Origin: Pseudomonadota bacterium
GTDB taxonomy: Bacteria; SAR324; XYD2-FULL-50-16; JAHJRI01
DNA length: 5,527 nucleotides
Assembly (NCBI GenBank): GCA_022360105.1
Contig: JAKSDL010000828.1
Location: 1-5,527, forward strand
Reading direction: 5' to 3'
The position numbers were made by a program, and so were the translations under genes. The notes beneath the pieces are model-generated. The model did not search any database, was not told the origin of the DNA, and saw only the letters and a program-made list of their open reading frames with translations. Of this stretch, positions 1-4,262 are shown in pieces (the stretch's first letter is position 1; each line of letters begins with the position of its first letter).

Positions 1-267
1 CCGGGAAAGATGGGGCTGAGAACGAAAAAGTTGGATAAGGTCCAGCACGTCACTGGTTTGGTGTGAGGAACTTACCGGCAGGGCATCGTTTTTGACGAGT
101 GATGCAGGCGGCGATTGTTGTAATGGCCAGGCGGGGTTGGAAATATCAAGAACCTCCCCCGCCTCTTTGCAAATGTAGATGAGTTTTTGTTGGTGTAGAA
201 TAACAAAAGGAGGATGATCTTTGGAAAGAAATTTCCTGACAGCTTCGAAATTCACAACCGATTTCAT
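1..267 (-). CDS. Hypothetical protein, N-terminal part only (runs off left edge)
   Basis: An uninterrupted minus-strand reading frame of 89 codons begins MKSVVNFEAV at 267 and is still open at base 1, so only the N-terminus is present. I chose the ATG at 265-267 because an AGAGGA Shine-Dalgarno-like run lies 7 bases upstream. The same frame stays open upstream to a TGA at 463-465, with another ATG at 405. That extension would be Gly/Pro/Ala-rich and coincides with a strongly structured GC-rich stretch, so I treat it as leader. The protein has no signal peptide, membrane segment or motif I recognise. It has short hydrophobic strands (FVILHQQKLIYIC, residues 21-33) followed by a Pro/Ser-rich linker (about residues 46-70). 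I do not recognise the family, and integron integrase is not suggested. Codon use looks natural and the RBS is good, so it is probably real, but its function is unknown. Confidence 0.5.
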   Translation of the reverse strand, partial: MKSVVNFEAVRKFLSKDHPPFVILHQQKLIYICKEAGEVLDISNPAWPLQQSPPASLVKNDALPVSSSHQTSDVLDLIQLFRSQPHLSR

Positions 268-270
268 GGT

Positions 271-408
271 GGTATCCTCTTCCGGATCACCGCCAGGCCT
301 AAAGCATTCTCCAGAAATGAGAAAAGCCCAGAAGCCTGGCAGTGCTGCCGCACCATAAAGCGGGGGACCAACCCCGCCGTAGCCAAACCCCTGGGCCCAT
401 CTCATTTC
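271..408 (-). promoter_or_regulatory. Structured 5' leader of the minus-strand gene (possible cis-regulatory RNA)
   Basis: Read on the minus strand just ahead of the gene starting at 267. GAAATGAGA (314-322) pairs perfectly with TCTCATTTC (400-408). After a 3x3 internal loop, GCCCAG (326-331) pairs with CTGGGC (391-396). The closed region holds a GCGGGG/CCCCGC hairpin (360-365 with 372-377) and a GTGC/GCAC hairpin (342-345 with 350-353). A separate small hairpin (271-277 with 284-291, one bulge) places the Shine-Dalgarno run in its loop. This nested, multibranched shape fits a leader RNA controlling the downstream gene. I compared it by eye with cobalamin, TPP and c-di-GMP-I riboswitch consensus boxes and none fits convincingly. 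The stem could equally act as DNA. Confidence 0.4.
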
Positions 409-734
409 ACTTAACTCGTTTTGCGGTTGGTCAGACCGGCGAATCCAGCGGCAGCTGAATTCTCAAAAGCTAATGAAACAAAGGTTACCCAAAGGAACCA
501 ATCAAAATGTATTTAAACAATAATCACAAACCCAAACCCGGTCAAGCCCAAACACCGTTTTTTGAGGAAACAGCTAAGTCGCCCGATTCAAAAGGGTCGA
601 TGTCATAACCAGAAAAACCATCTCTTTTTGTTGATAGGGAAAGTCTTTTATTTTGATTTAATGCCCGAATGAAAACCAATTTAACCCATACCAATAAAAG
701 CTTTAAAAGCAGTTTGATACTTCGAAACTTCGTG

Positions 735-822
735 CTTCCAGCATTCAGCGATTAGCTCTCAGCCAGTTTTTCTTGTCTTTGTAATGCCTTAAGCTGAACG
801 CTGAAAGCTGATGGCTGACAGC
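735..822. repeat. Inverted pair of GCTGANN heptanucleotide tandem arrays
   Basis: On the plus strand 793-822 consists of four tandem 7-base units, each GCTGA plus two variable bases, ending in a GC that starts a fifth. At 735-764 the same unit appears four times on the minus strand (as NNTCAGC on the plus strand, with one TTAGC and one CCAGC variant). A 28-base T-rich spacer separates the arrays. The two arrays are in register, so the pentamer cores pair with two-base mismatches between them and could form a long interrupted hairpin. Heptameric short tandem repeats of this style are known as dispersed intergenic elements in several bacteria. This looks like one member of such a family; its function is unknown. 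Confidence 0.7.
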
Positions 823-967
823 CCGTTAATCTTCAAGCTGGATTCCGATATCTGACACAAGGCTGGATAAGGGTTTAAAGATGTTCCATTCACACACAAA
901 CTAAGCTGCTTTTACCTGCTGAAGCATAAACATATAGCTGATTTGCTGCAATTATAACCATAATGCC

Positions 968-1013
968 GGCAAAAAAAAGTCTATTCAATTAAAACATTAT
1001 TGCACTTTTTGCC
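968..1013. repeat. Inverted repeat with A/T tracts beyond the hicB end
   Basis: GGC plus an A8GT tract (968-980) faces ACTTTTTGCC (1004-1013) across a 23-base loop, so the arms pair apart from three extra A residues. It lies about 50 bases past the hicB stop on the minus strand and could give a weak terminator-like fold. However, the loop is long and the T run sits inside the stem rather than after it. I call it a repeat only. Confidence 0.3.
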
Positions 1014-1060
1014 CCGATATGAAATCTATCTAAATAGCAAATATGATCACTAATATGATG

Positions 1061-1402
1061 TTAGTGAGTGGAGGATATATATTGCTCGGCAGCGACAGCA
1101 AGTAACTCAGATCGTTTCAATCCATGTTTTCCTCTATATTCATCAACATCTTTCAGTAGAGATTCGGGAAACATGACATTAAATCGCTTTTTTGGTTCAT
1201 TGATTTTTTGATTTTTAGGTTTTGGGATTGGTTTACCATGTTTCTTAGCGGATTCAATCCACAATTCCATAGCTGTTTCAATCTCTTGTAGAGCTTCTTC
1301 TGGAGTTTCTCCAAATGCAGAACATCCCTTAAGCTCTTCAATTTCAGCAATATAGTCTCCGTCTCCTTCAGGGTCGGGAAAGATTTTAACAGTATATTCC
1401 AT
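1061..1402 (-). CDS. hicB: HicB-family antitoxin
   Basis: Antitoxin that neutralises the HicA mRNA interferase by direct binding and represses its own operon. The 113-residue protein has the two usual HicB parts. The N-terminal partial RNase H-like domain is at about 1-62, with the characteristic GDGDYIAEIEELKGCSAFGETPEEAL stretch interrupted by no stop and lacking nothing obvious. The C-terminal ribbon-helix-helix is at about 72-108 (RFNVMFPESLL then SELLAVAAEQYI), the DNA-binding part. A start at 1408 would overlap the hicA stop as ATGA, but its GGAG would abut the ATG. The ATG at 1402 lies 6-7 bases behind GGAGA and gives the usual MEYTV start, so I prefer it. The gene is downstream of and co-transcribed with hicA. 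The palindrome TGTGTAATTACACA in the promoter is the probable operator. Family assignment is firm; the operator is inferred. Confidence 0.92.
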   Translation of the reverse strand: MEYTVKIFPDPEGDGDYIAEIEELKGCSAFGETPEEALQEIETAMELWIESAKKHGKPIPKPKNQKINEPKKRFNVMFPESLLKDVDEYRGKHGLKRSELLAVAAEQYISSTH

Positions 1403-1404
1403 GG

Positions 1405-1665
1405 TCATTCTCCATCAATGATTTTGATTGCTTGTTTTACCTGGTAGGCTTTAGCTGTTCCGTCTTTCTTTTTCTGTGCGTTAATTGGATTCTCGATATC
1501 TGGGTGAACAAAAATATGGTGACTTCCGCTTACTCGATCAAGAGAAAAACCATTGTTTTCAAGCCAAGTCACAGAATCATGGAATTTGACATTATTAGGA
1601 TTTCGTCTAATCTTTTGATTTTTCTTATCATTAGAGATTGTTCGAGTATATTTAGGAAGAGACAT
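1405..1665 (-). CDS. hicA: HicA-family mRNA interferase toxin
   Basis: Toxin of the HicAB module: a small dsRBD-fold ribonuclease that cleaves mRNA when freed from HicB. It is 86 residues long, above the roughly 60 of the shortest HicA proteins. The extra length is a basic N-terminal segment (residues 1-22) typical of the subgroup with an NNVKF-type lead-in. The diagnostic GSHHIF motif is at residues 47-52, containing the catalytic His of the family, and is followed by VHPD and a C-terminal AKAYQVKQA helix. The catalytic motif is intact, so the toxin is probably active. Its stop overlaps the alternative hicB ATG. The start at 1665 has no clear Shine-Dalgarno, and the best -10 box lies only about 7 bases upstream, so it may be translated from a very short leader or be leaderless. 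It is oriented opposite to the plus-strand TA modules that follow. Confidence 0.9.
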   Translation of the reverse strand: MSLPKYTRTISNDKKNQKIRRNPNNVKFHDSVTWLENNGFSLDRVSGSHHIFVHPDIENPINAQKKKDGTAKAYQVKQAIKIIDGE

Positions 1666-1672
1666 ATATTCA

Positions 1673-1701
1673 ACTATTGTGTGTAATTACACATTTGTCA
1701 A
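1673..1701 (-). promoter_or_regulatory. hicAB promoter
   Basis: On the minus strand a perfect -35 TTGACA (1696-1701) is followed by exactly 17 bases and AATAGT (1673-1678), a 4/6 match to the -10 consensus. This would place the transcript start at or next to the hicA ATG. A second, weaker option is TATACT (minus strand, about 1707-1712) with a poor -35 further upstream, giving a leader of roughly 40 bases. Confidence 0.6.
1680..1693. promoter_or_regulatory. Palindromic operator in the hicAB promoter spacer
   Basis: TGTGTAATTACACA is a perfect 14-base palindrome lying entirely within the 17-base spacer of the hicAB promoter, so a bound protein would block RNA polymerase. A related imperfect palindrome, TTGTAATTGCAA, sits at 1727-1738, 46 bases centre to centre. 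The C-terminal ribbon-helix-helix of HicB is the obvious candidate ligand. Binding is inferred from position and symmetry. Confidence 0.55.
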
Positions 1702-1837
1702 TGATAGTATACTTTGCTCTAATATATTGTAATTGCAAATCATTCACTAACAAATTTATCAACCGAACTGCATATCGCTCTCGATGAGTTGTTTTCCCAA
1801 AGCTCCGTGGCAAATTCAGTCGTTAATCCACCATCGG

Positions 1838-1862
1838 AGCAGCAGCCGGTTATGCTGCTGCT
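1838..1862. repeat. Perfect 9-bp GC-rich hairpin between the divergent TA modules
   Basis: AGCAGCAGC (1838-1846) and GCTGCTGCT (1854-1862) form a 9-bp perfect stem with a 7-base loop. It lies between the divergently transcribed hicAB and relBE modules. No T run follows on either strand, so it is not a standard intrinsic terminator. It might be the remains of a recombination site or a structural boundary; I cannot decide. Confidence 0.5.
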
Positions 1863-1885
1863 GTTGTGCTTCAAAAAGAAAGAAC

Positions 1886-1914
1886 TTGTCTTAGCTGTAA
1901 TTAAAATCTAAAAT
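1886..1914 (+). promoter_or_regulatory. Promoter of the Phd/YefM-RelE module
   Basis: TTGTCT (1886-1891, 4/6 to -35 consensus) and TAAAAT (1909-1914, 5/6 to -10 consensus) are separated by exactly 17 bases. Transcription would start near 1921, leaving a leader of about 40 bases before the antitoxin ATG. The presence of its own promoter is typical for a TA cassette in an otherwise silent array. Confidence 0.55.
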
Positions 1915-1918
1915 AAGT

Positions 1919-1953
1919 CCATATTTAAGTATTAAATTAAGACTAAAATATGG
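1919..1953 (+). promoter_or_regulatory. Inverted repeat overlapping the antitoxin ribosome binding site
   Basis: CCATATTT (1919-1926) and AAATATGG (1946-1953) are perfect 8-base arms 19 bases apart. The right arm shares its final GG with the GGAG Shine-Dalgarno (1952-1955) of the antitoxin. As RNA the fold would partly hide the ribosome binding site; as DNA it could be an operator just downstream of the -10. Either role is inferred. Confidence 0.4.
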
Positions 1954-1961
1954 AGCGAAAA

Positions 1962-2213
1962 ATGAAGCCGATATTAGCTGACCTATCAGCAAGTATTTCA
2001 GAGCTGAAAAAGAATCCTAGTGCATTGCTGCAGCAAGCTGAGGGAAGTCCAATTACAATCCTGAATCATAACAAACCGACTGCTTACCTAATTCCGGCAG
2101 AAACATATGAAACCATGATTGAATTGATTGAAGACTATGAATTAGGTGAAATAGTTAAGCAAAGGAGCAAGGAAAGATCTAAAGCAATCGAGGTTTCAAT
2201 AAATGACCTATAA
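1962..2213 (+). CDS. Phd/YefM-family antitoxin (RelB-like partner)
   Basis: Antitoxin partner of the RelE toxin that follows. The 83-residue product has the Phd/YefM layout. The N-terminal DNA-binding fold (about 1-55) carries the signature SASISELKKNPSALLQQAEG, then an ILNHNKPTAYLIPAETYE strand-helix. The C-terminal region (about 56-83), charged and probably flexible, wraps around the toxin in relatives. I chose ATG 1962 over the upstream ATG at 1950 because GGAG (1952-1955) lies 6 bases before it, and because relatives begin with this MKPILAD-like sequence. The gene overlaps the toxin start by 11 bases, so the pair is translationally coupled. Phd/YefM proteins normally repress their own promoter cooperatively with the toxin. 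Family assignment is confident; the exact name (relB, yefM or stbD-like) is not fixed. Confidence 0.9.
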   Translation: MKPILADLSASISELKKNPSALLQQAEGSPITILNHNKPTAYLIPAETYETMIELIEDYELGEIVKQRSKERSKAIEVSINDL

Positions 2214-2490
2214 ACTTAAGTTCCTGCCGTCTGCTTTAAAAGAGTGGAAGAAACTCGATACGTCGATTAAACAACAGCTAAAGAAGAGGCTAGCTGAACG
2301 ACTGATAAACCCTCATGTTCCTTCAGCTCAGCTTTTTGGCTATATCAATCATTACAAAATAAAATTAAGAAATTCAGGGTATAGGTTAGTCTACGAGGTA
2401 ATTGACAATGAATTGGTCATCATTGTTGTTGTTATTGGTAAACGAGAAAAGGGTAAGGTTTACAGTGCGTTGAAGAAACGGCAAAAATAG
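2203..2490 (+). CDS. relE: RelE-family mRNA interferase toxin
   Basis: Ribosome-dependent endoribonuclease that cleaves mRNA in the ribosomal A site when its antitoxin is degraded. The 95-residue sequence aligns without gaps by eye to E. coli RelE through the core. The E. coli active-site residues are kept at the same numbers: Lys52 and Lys54 in YKIKLR, Arg61 in GYRLVYEVID, Arg81 in GKRE, and Tyr87 in VYSAL. The N-terminal ALKEWKKLD helix also matches. It starts inside the antitoxin gene with GAGG (2190-2193) 9 bases upstream, and its stop codon runs straight into the R'' core of an attC site, as in compact integron cassettes. No defect is visible, so I expect an active toxin. Confidence 0.95.
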   Translation: MTYKLKFLPSALKEWKKLDTSIKQQLKKRLAERLINPHVPSAQLFGYINHYKIKLRNSGYRLVYEVIDNELVIIVVVIGKREKGKVYSALKKRQK

Positions 2491-2545
2491 TACAACAAAA
2501 GGCTGCAGCGGACGGCTATCGCCGTCGCTGAGCCAGGCGTTGGGT
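2490..2545 (+). other. Integron attC recombination site behind the relE cassette
   Basis: A 56-base element starts at the last base of the relE stop. R'' is GTACAAC (2490-2496) and R' is GTTGGGT (2539-2545), an exact match to the GTTRRRY core. After four-base spacers, GGCT, CAGCG and ACGGC (2501-2504, 2506-2510, 2512-2516) pair perfectly with 2521-2534 around a TATC loop. Two unpaired G residues, at 2505 and 2511, are present only in the left arm. Extra bases confined to the left (L'') arm are the hallmark that sets strand choice for the integrase. The orientation fits a cassette carrying relBE upstream. Cleavage would fall after G2539. Confidence 0.75.
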
Positions 2546-2560
2546 TTCGCTACATTTCAA

Positions 2561-2588
2561 TTGACAAAAGTATAACCGCGGTTATACC
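2561..2588 (+). promoter_or_regulatory. mazEF promoter
   Basis: A perfect -35 TTGACA (2561-2566) and TATACC (2583-2588, 4/6) are spaced by 16 bases. This gives a start near 2595 and a leader of about 35 bases to the antitoxin ATG. It begins only 15 bases after the attC core, so the cassette brings its own promoter. Confidence 0.6.
2570..2587. promoter_or_regulatory. Perfect 18-bp palindromic operator in the mazEF promoter
   Basis: GTATAACCGCGGTTATAC is a perfect 18-base palindrome filling the -35/-10 spacer and overlapping the -10 box. A second palindrome, GGTATACC, follows at 2594-2601 around the expected start point. The ribbon-helix-helix antitoxin encoded just downstream is the natural candidate repressor. 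Dimeric ribbon-helix-helix proteins commonly bind such symmetric sites. Confidence 0.65.
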
Positions 2589-2629
2589 ATCAAGGTATAC
2601 CTATTCCAACAAATATCTTGAGGTTTAAA

Positions 2630-2866
2630 ATGAAAACAGCGATTTCGATCCCAGATTCAGTATTTAATGCTGCAGAATTGGTTGCAAAAAAGTTAAATAT
2701 TTCAAGGAGTGAGCTTTATACAAAAGCTGTCAGTGATTACCTTGATCAGCACCAAAAAAGTCACATTACCGAAGCATTAAATGAAGTATACTCAGAGGAA
2801 AAATCAACTATAGATCCTGCAATAAATCAAATGCAATCTTCAAGTATTGAGGATGAATCATGGTAG
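2630..2866 (+). CDS. mazE: Ribbon-helix-helix antitoxin of a MazEF-type module
   Basis: Antitoxin for the MazF/PemK toxin that overlaps its end. The 78-residue protein opens with MKTAISIPDSVFNAAELVAK, a typical ribbon-helix-helix strand and first helix. The second helix SRSELYTKAVSDYLDQH follows (residues 25-41), then an acidic, probably disordered tail (42-78) that would bind the toxin. I start at ATG 2630, which is 6 bases after GAGG (2620-2623). An in-frame TTG at 2618 would place that Shine-Dalgarno inside the gene. Although named MazE for its partner, its fold is ribbon-helix-helix rather than the AbrB-like fold of E. coli MazE. The last codons overlap mazF by 7 bases, implying coupled translation. 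Confidence 0.88.
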   Translation: MKTAISIPDSVFNAAELVAKKLNISRSELYTKAVSDYLDQHQKSHITEALNEVYSEEKSTIDPAINQMQSSSIEDESW

Positions 2867-3204
2867 TTCATCGGGGAGAGATCTGGTGGGCTTCATTAAT
2901 TCAACCTTCCGGGTCGGAGCCAGGCTATCGAAGACCAGTAATAATTGTTCAATCAAACGATTTTAACACAAGCCAAATCAAGACTATTGTTGCTATTGTC
3001 ATAACGTCCAATCTTAATCTTGCAAAAGCCCCTGGCAATGTACTTTTAAAGAAAAAGCAGACTAAACTGTCCAAAGATTCAGTTGCCAATGTTTCACAAA
3101 TTGTGACTCTGGATAAATCTTACCTAACAGAGAAAGTCGGTGTTTTAACATCAGGTCAGTTAAGTAAAATCGAAGATGGTTTAAGACTTGTGCTATCACT
3201 GTAA
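2860..3204 (+). CDS. mazF: MazF/PemK-family endoribonuclease toxin
   Basis: Sequence-specific mRNA interferase of the PemK/MazF SH3-like barrel fold. It is 114 residues long, normal for the family. Signatures are HRGEIWWASL near the N-terminus (residues 4-13), the GSEPGYRRPVIIVQSNDFN stretch (18-36) containing the conserved Gly-Ser-Glu and the Arg-Arg-Pro, the AIVITSN segment (45-51) with the family's conserved Thr/Ser-Asn region, and the SVANVSQIVTLDKSYL region (about 74-89). No truncation or missing motif is evident, so it should be active. The start overlaps the antitoxin end, and the stop overlaps an ACCCAAC core like an attC R''. RNA cleavage specificity cannot be read from the sequence. 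Confidence 0.93.
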   Translation: MVVHRGEIWWASLIQPSGSEPGYRRPVIIVQSNDFNTSQIKTIVAIVITSNLNLAKAPGNVLLKKKQTKLSKDSVANVSQIVTLDKSYLTEKVGVLTSGQLSKIEDGLRLVLSL

Positions 3205-3215
3205 CCCAACAAGCA
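3204..3215 (+). other. attC half site (R'' core) interrupted after the mazF stop
   Basis: ACCCAAC (3204-3210) overlaps the mazF stop exactly as the R'' of the relE attC does. It is the perfect reverse complement of the GTTGGGT core at 2539-2545 that opens this cassette. AAGCA fills the usual five-base spacer. No matching R' follows: the site runs into the long hairpin and the transposase remnant. I read it as an attC broken by insertion and later deletion. Confidence 0.5.
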
Positions 3216-3222
3216 ACTGAAA

Positions 3223-3303
3223 TCAGGTGACAGTATACCTATTTCTTGGTAGTCAATGACAAAAGTACTTATCGATTTGACAAATAGGTATACTGTCACC
3301 TGA
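3223..3303. repeat. Long perfect inverted repeat (22-bp arms) upstream of the transposase
   Basis: Arms at 3223-3244 and 3282-3303 are perfectly complementary over 22 bases and are separated by 37 bases. Each contains GGTGACAGTATACC or its complement. Just after the right arm is a near-perfect tandem 10-base repeat (3298-3307, ACCTGACTTA; 3308-3317, ACCTGATTTA) ending at the transposase ATG. It could be the left terminal region of the insertion sequence, or a separate small palindromic element such as a REP-pair/MITE inserted beside it. A TTGACA at 3277-3282 has no good -10 at the right distance. Confidence 0.7.
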
Positions 3304-3317
3304 CTTAACCTGATTTA

Positions 3318-4220
3318 ATGCCTGGTTTTAAACATACTCACGACAACCAGATCAAGATAATTCCGGTGGACTTCAAAACCCAATTGTCTCCTGGAACCTT
3401 TGAGCACGCCCTCGATTATTTAATAGAGGAAGAACTGGACCTATCTATTTTCAATCATCGCTATAACAACGACCTCACTGGGGCTACTGCATATGACCCC
3501 AGAGTTTTACTCAAGATTGTCTTAGCGGCCTATTCCAGAGGTGTCACTACCAGCCGGCAGATTGAACAGCTTTGCCGGGAGAACATCATTTTCATGGCTC
3601 TCTCTTGTGATACCCAACCCCATTTTACCACCATTGCCGACTTCGTCTCCAAGTTGTCAGCAGAGATTGAAACCATCTTTGCCGATGTTTTGGTGCTCTG
3701 TGACAGTATGGGTTTAATTGGAAGACAGATGTTTGCCATTGATGGCTGCAAGATCTCTTCTAATGCTTCCAAAGAATGGAGTGGGACCCGAAAGAAGTTT
3801 AAAGAGAAAAAAACGAAAATGGAGCGGGAGATTCGCAGAATTTTCAAGAAGCATCGAGATGAAGATGATCATGAAGGCCCTTCTTTAGATCAAAGAGAGC
3901 GTGAAGAGCAGCAGTTGGAAACGATGAAGCGAAAAGTCCGCAAATACAAAGAGTGGCTTGATGAGAACCCAGACAAGAAAGGAACCCGCAACAATGCGAT
4001 CCAAAGCAATATTACGGATAACGACAGTGCAAAGCTCAAAACATCCCATGGCATGATCCAGGGGTACTCCGGTATTGCTGTAAGTGATCAGAAACATCAG
4101 GTAGTCCTGTCAGCAGATGTCATCGGTAGTGTTGATGAACGCCAAAGCGTGGAGCCTATAGTTCACCAGATACGACCCAATCTTCCTGACGACGATCCTT
4201 TCAACAGCCCAACAAAGTAA
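3318..4220 (+). pseudogene. IS1182-family transposase, C-terminally truncated remnant
   Basis: DDE transposase of the IS1182 family with an intact N-terminal half. It has the MPGFKHTHDNQIKIIPVDF opening, the FEHALDYLIEEELDLSIF and AYDPRVLLKIVLAAYSRG segment (DUF772-type helical domain, about 28-80), and the CRENIIFMALSCDTQPHFTTIADFV block. AIDGCKISSNASKEWSGT (about 139-156) carries the first catalytic Asp, followed by a charged Lys/Glu-rich region and SNITDNDSAKLKTSHG. Similarity ends near residue 296 (DDDPF), after which only four residues precede the stop. Family members run to about 450-500 residues, so the part with the second Asp and the Glu, and the right IS end, are missing. It cannot transpose itself. 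The frame is otherwise clean, suggesting a recent deletion. Confidence 0.88.
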
Positions 4221-4224
4221 GCCA

Positions 4225-4262
4225 TTGACTTATGCATGCCATTGGCGCATACTGTTTGTATG
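4225..4262 (+). promoter_or_regulatory. Promoter and possible operator of the higBA module
   Basis: TTGACT (4225-4230, 5/6) and CATACT (4248-4253, 4/6) are separated by exactly 17 bases. The expected start falls at or beside the toxin ATG (4260), so the message would be nearly leaderless. CATAC (4248-4252) and GTATG (4258-4262) form a short inverted repeat from the -10 to the ATG, a plausible antitoxin site. The promoter lies immediately after the transposase remnant, so it survived the deletion. Confidence 0.5.

Larger units (their letters stand above)
412..1047. other. Gene-free stretch of about 640 bases
   Basis: I find no credible coding sequence on either strand here. The stretch is A+T-rich with scattered stops. 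It contains the inverted heptad arrays at 735-822 and an A/T-tract inverted repeat at 968-1013, both listed separately. No promoter with two good boxes, no tRNA-like fold and no attC-like structure stood out. It may mark the border between ordinary chromosome on the left and the TA-rich accessory region on the right. Confidence 0.5.

Noticed and set aside
314..408. Known riboswitch (cobalamin-like CCCCCGC and CACTG words) or a retron msr-msd.
   Set aside because: The words are not in the required order and spacing, and no reverse transcriptase or riboswitch-controlled gene type is visible in the window.
214..414. Plus-strand reading frame of 66 codons.
   Set aside because: It lies opposite the minus-strand gene start and the structured leader, has no ribosome binding site, and shows no recognisable protein features.
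1..1060. Integron integrase gene or attI site at the left of the array.
   Set aside because: The only left-side gene shows no tyrosine recombinase motifs in the part visible, and no attI-like core next to a cassette was found.
1432..1686. Plus-strand reading frame with a hydrophobic start.
   Set aside because: It is antisense to hicA, whose HicA motif is clear; the hydrophobicity is a by-product of the opposite strand.
1757..1828. A possible third attC between hicA and relBE: TATCAAC and GTTAATC as cores with GA-CTG/CAG-TC stem bases and two extra left-arm bases.
   Set aside because: The R' core misses GTTRRRY at one base, there is no unpaired spacer between core and arm, and the intervening 46 bases fold poorly. 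Too weak to annotate, although a cassette boundary would be expected about here.
1838..1862. Rho-independent terminator.
   Set aside because: The 9-bp stem is strong but no T run follows on either strand.
3530..4097. Two minus-strand reading frames of 105 and 70 codons.
   Set aside because: Both are antisense to the well-matched IS1182-family transposase and have no independent support.
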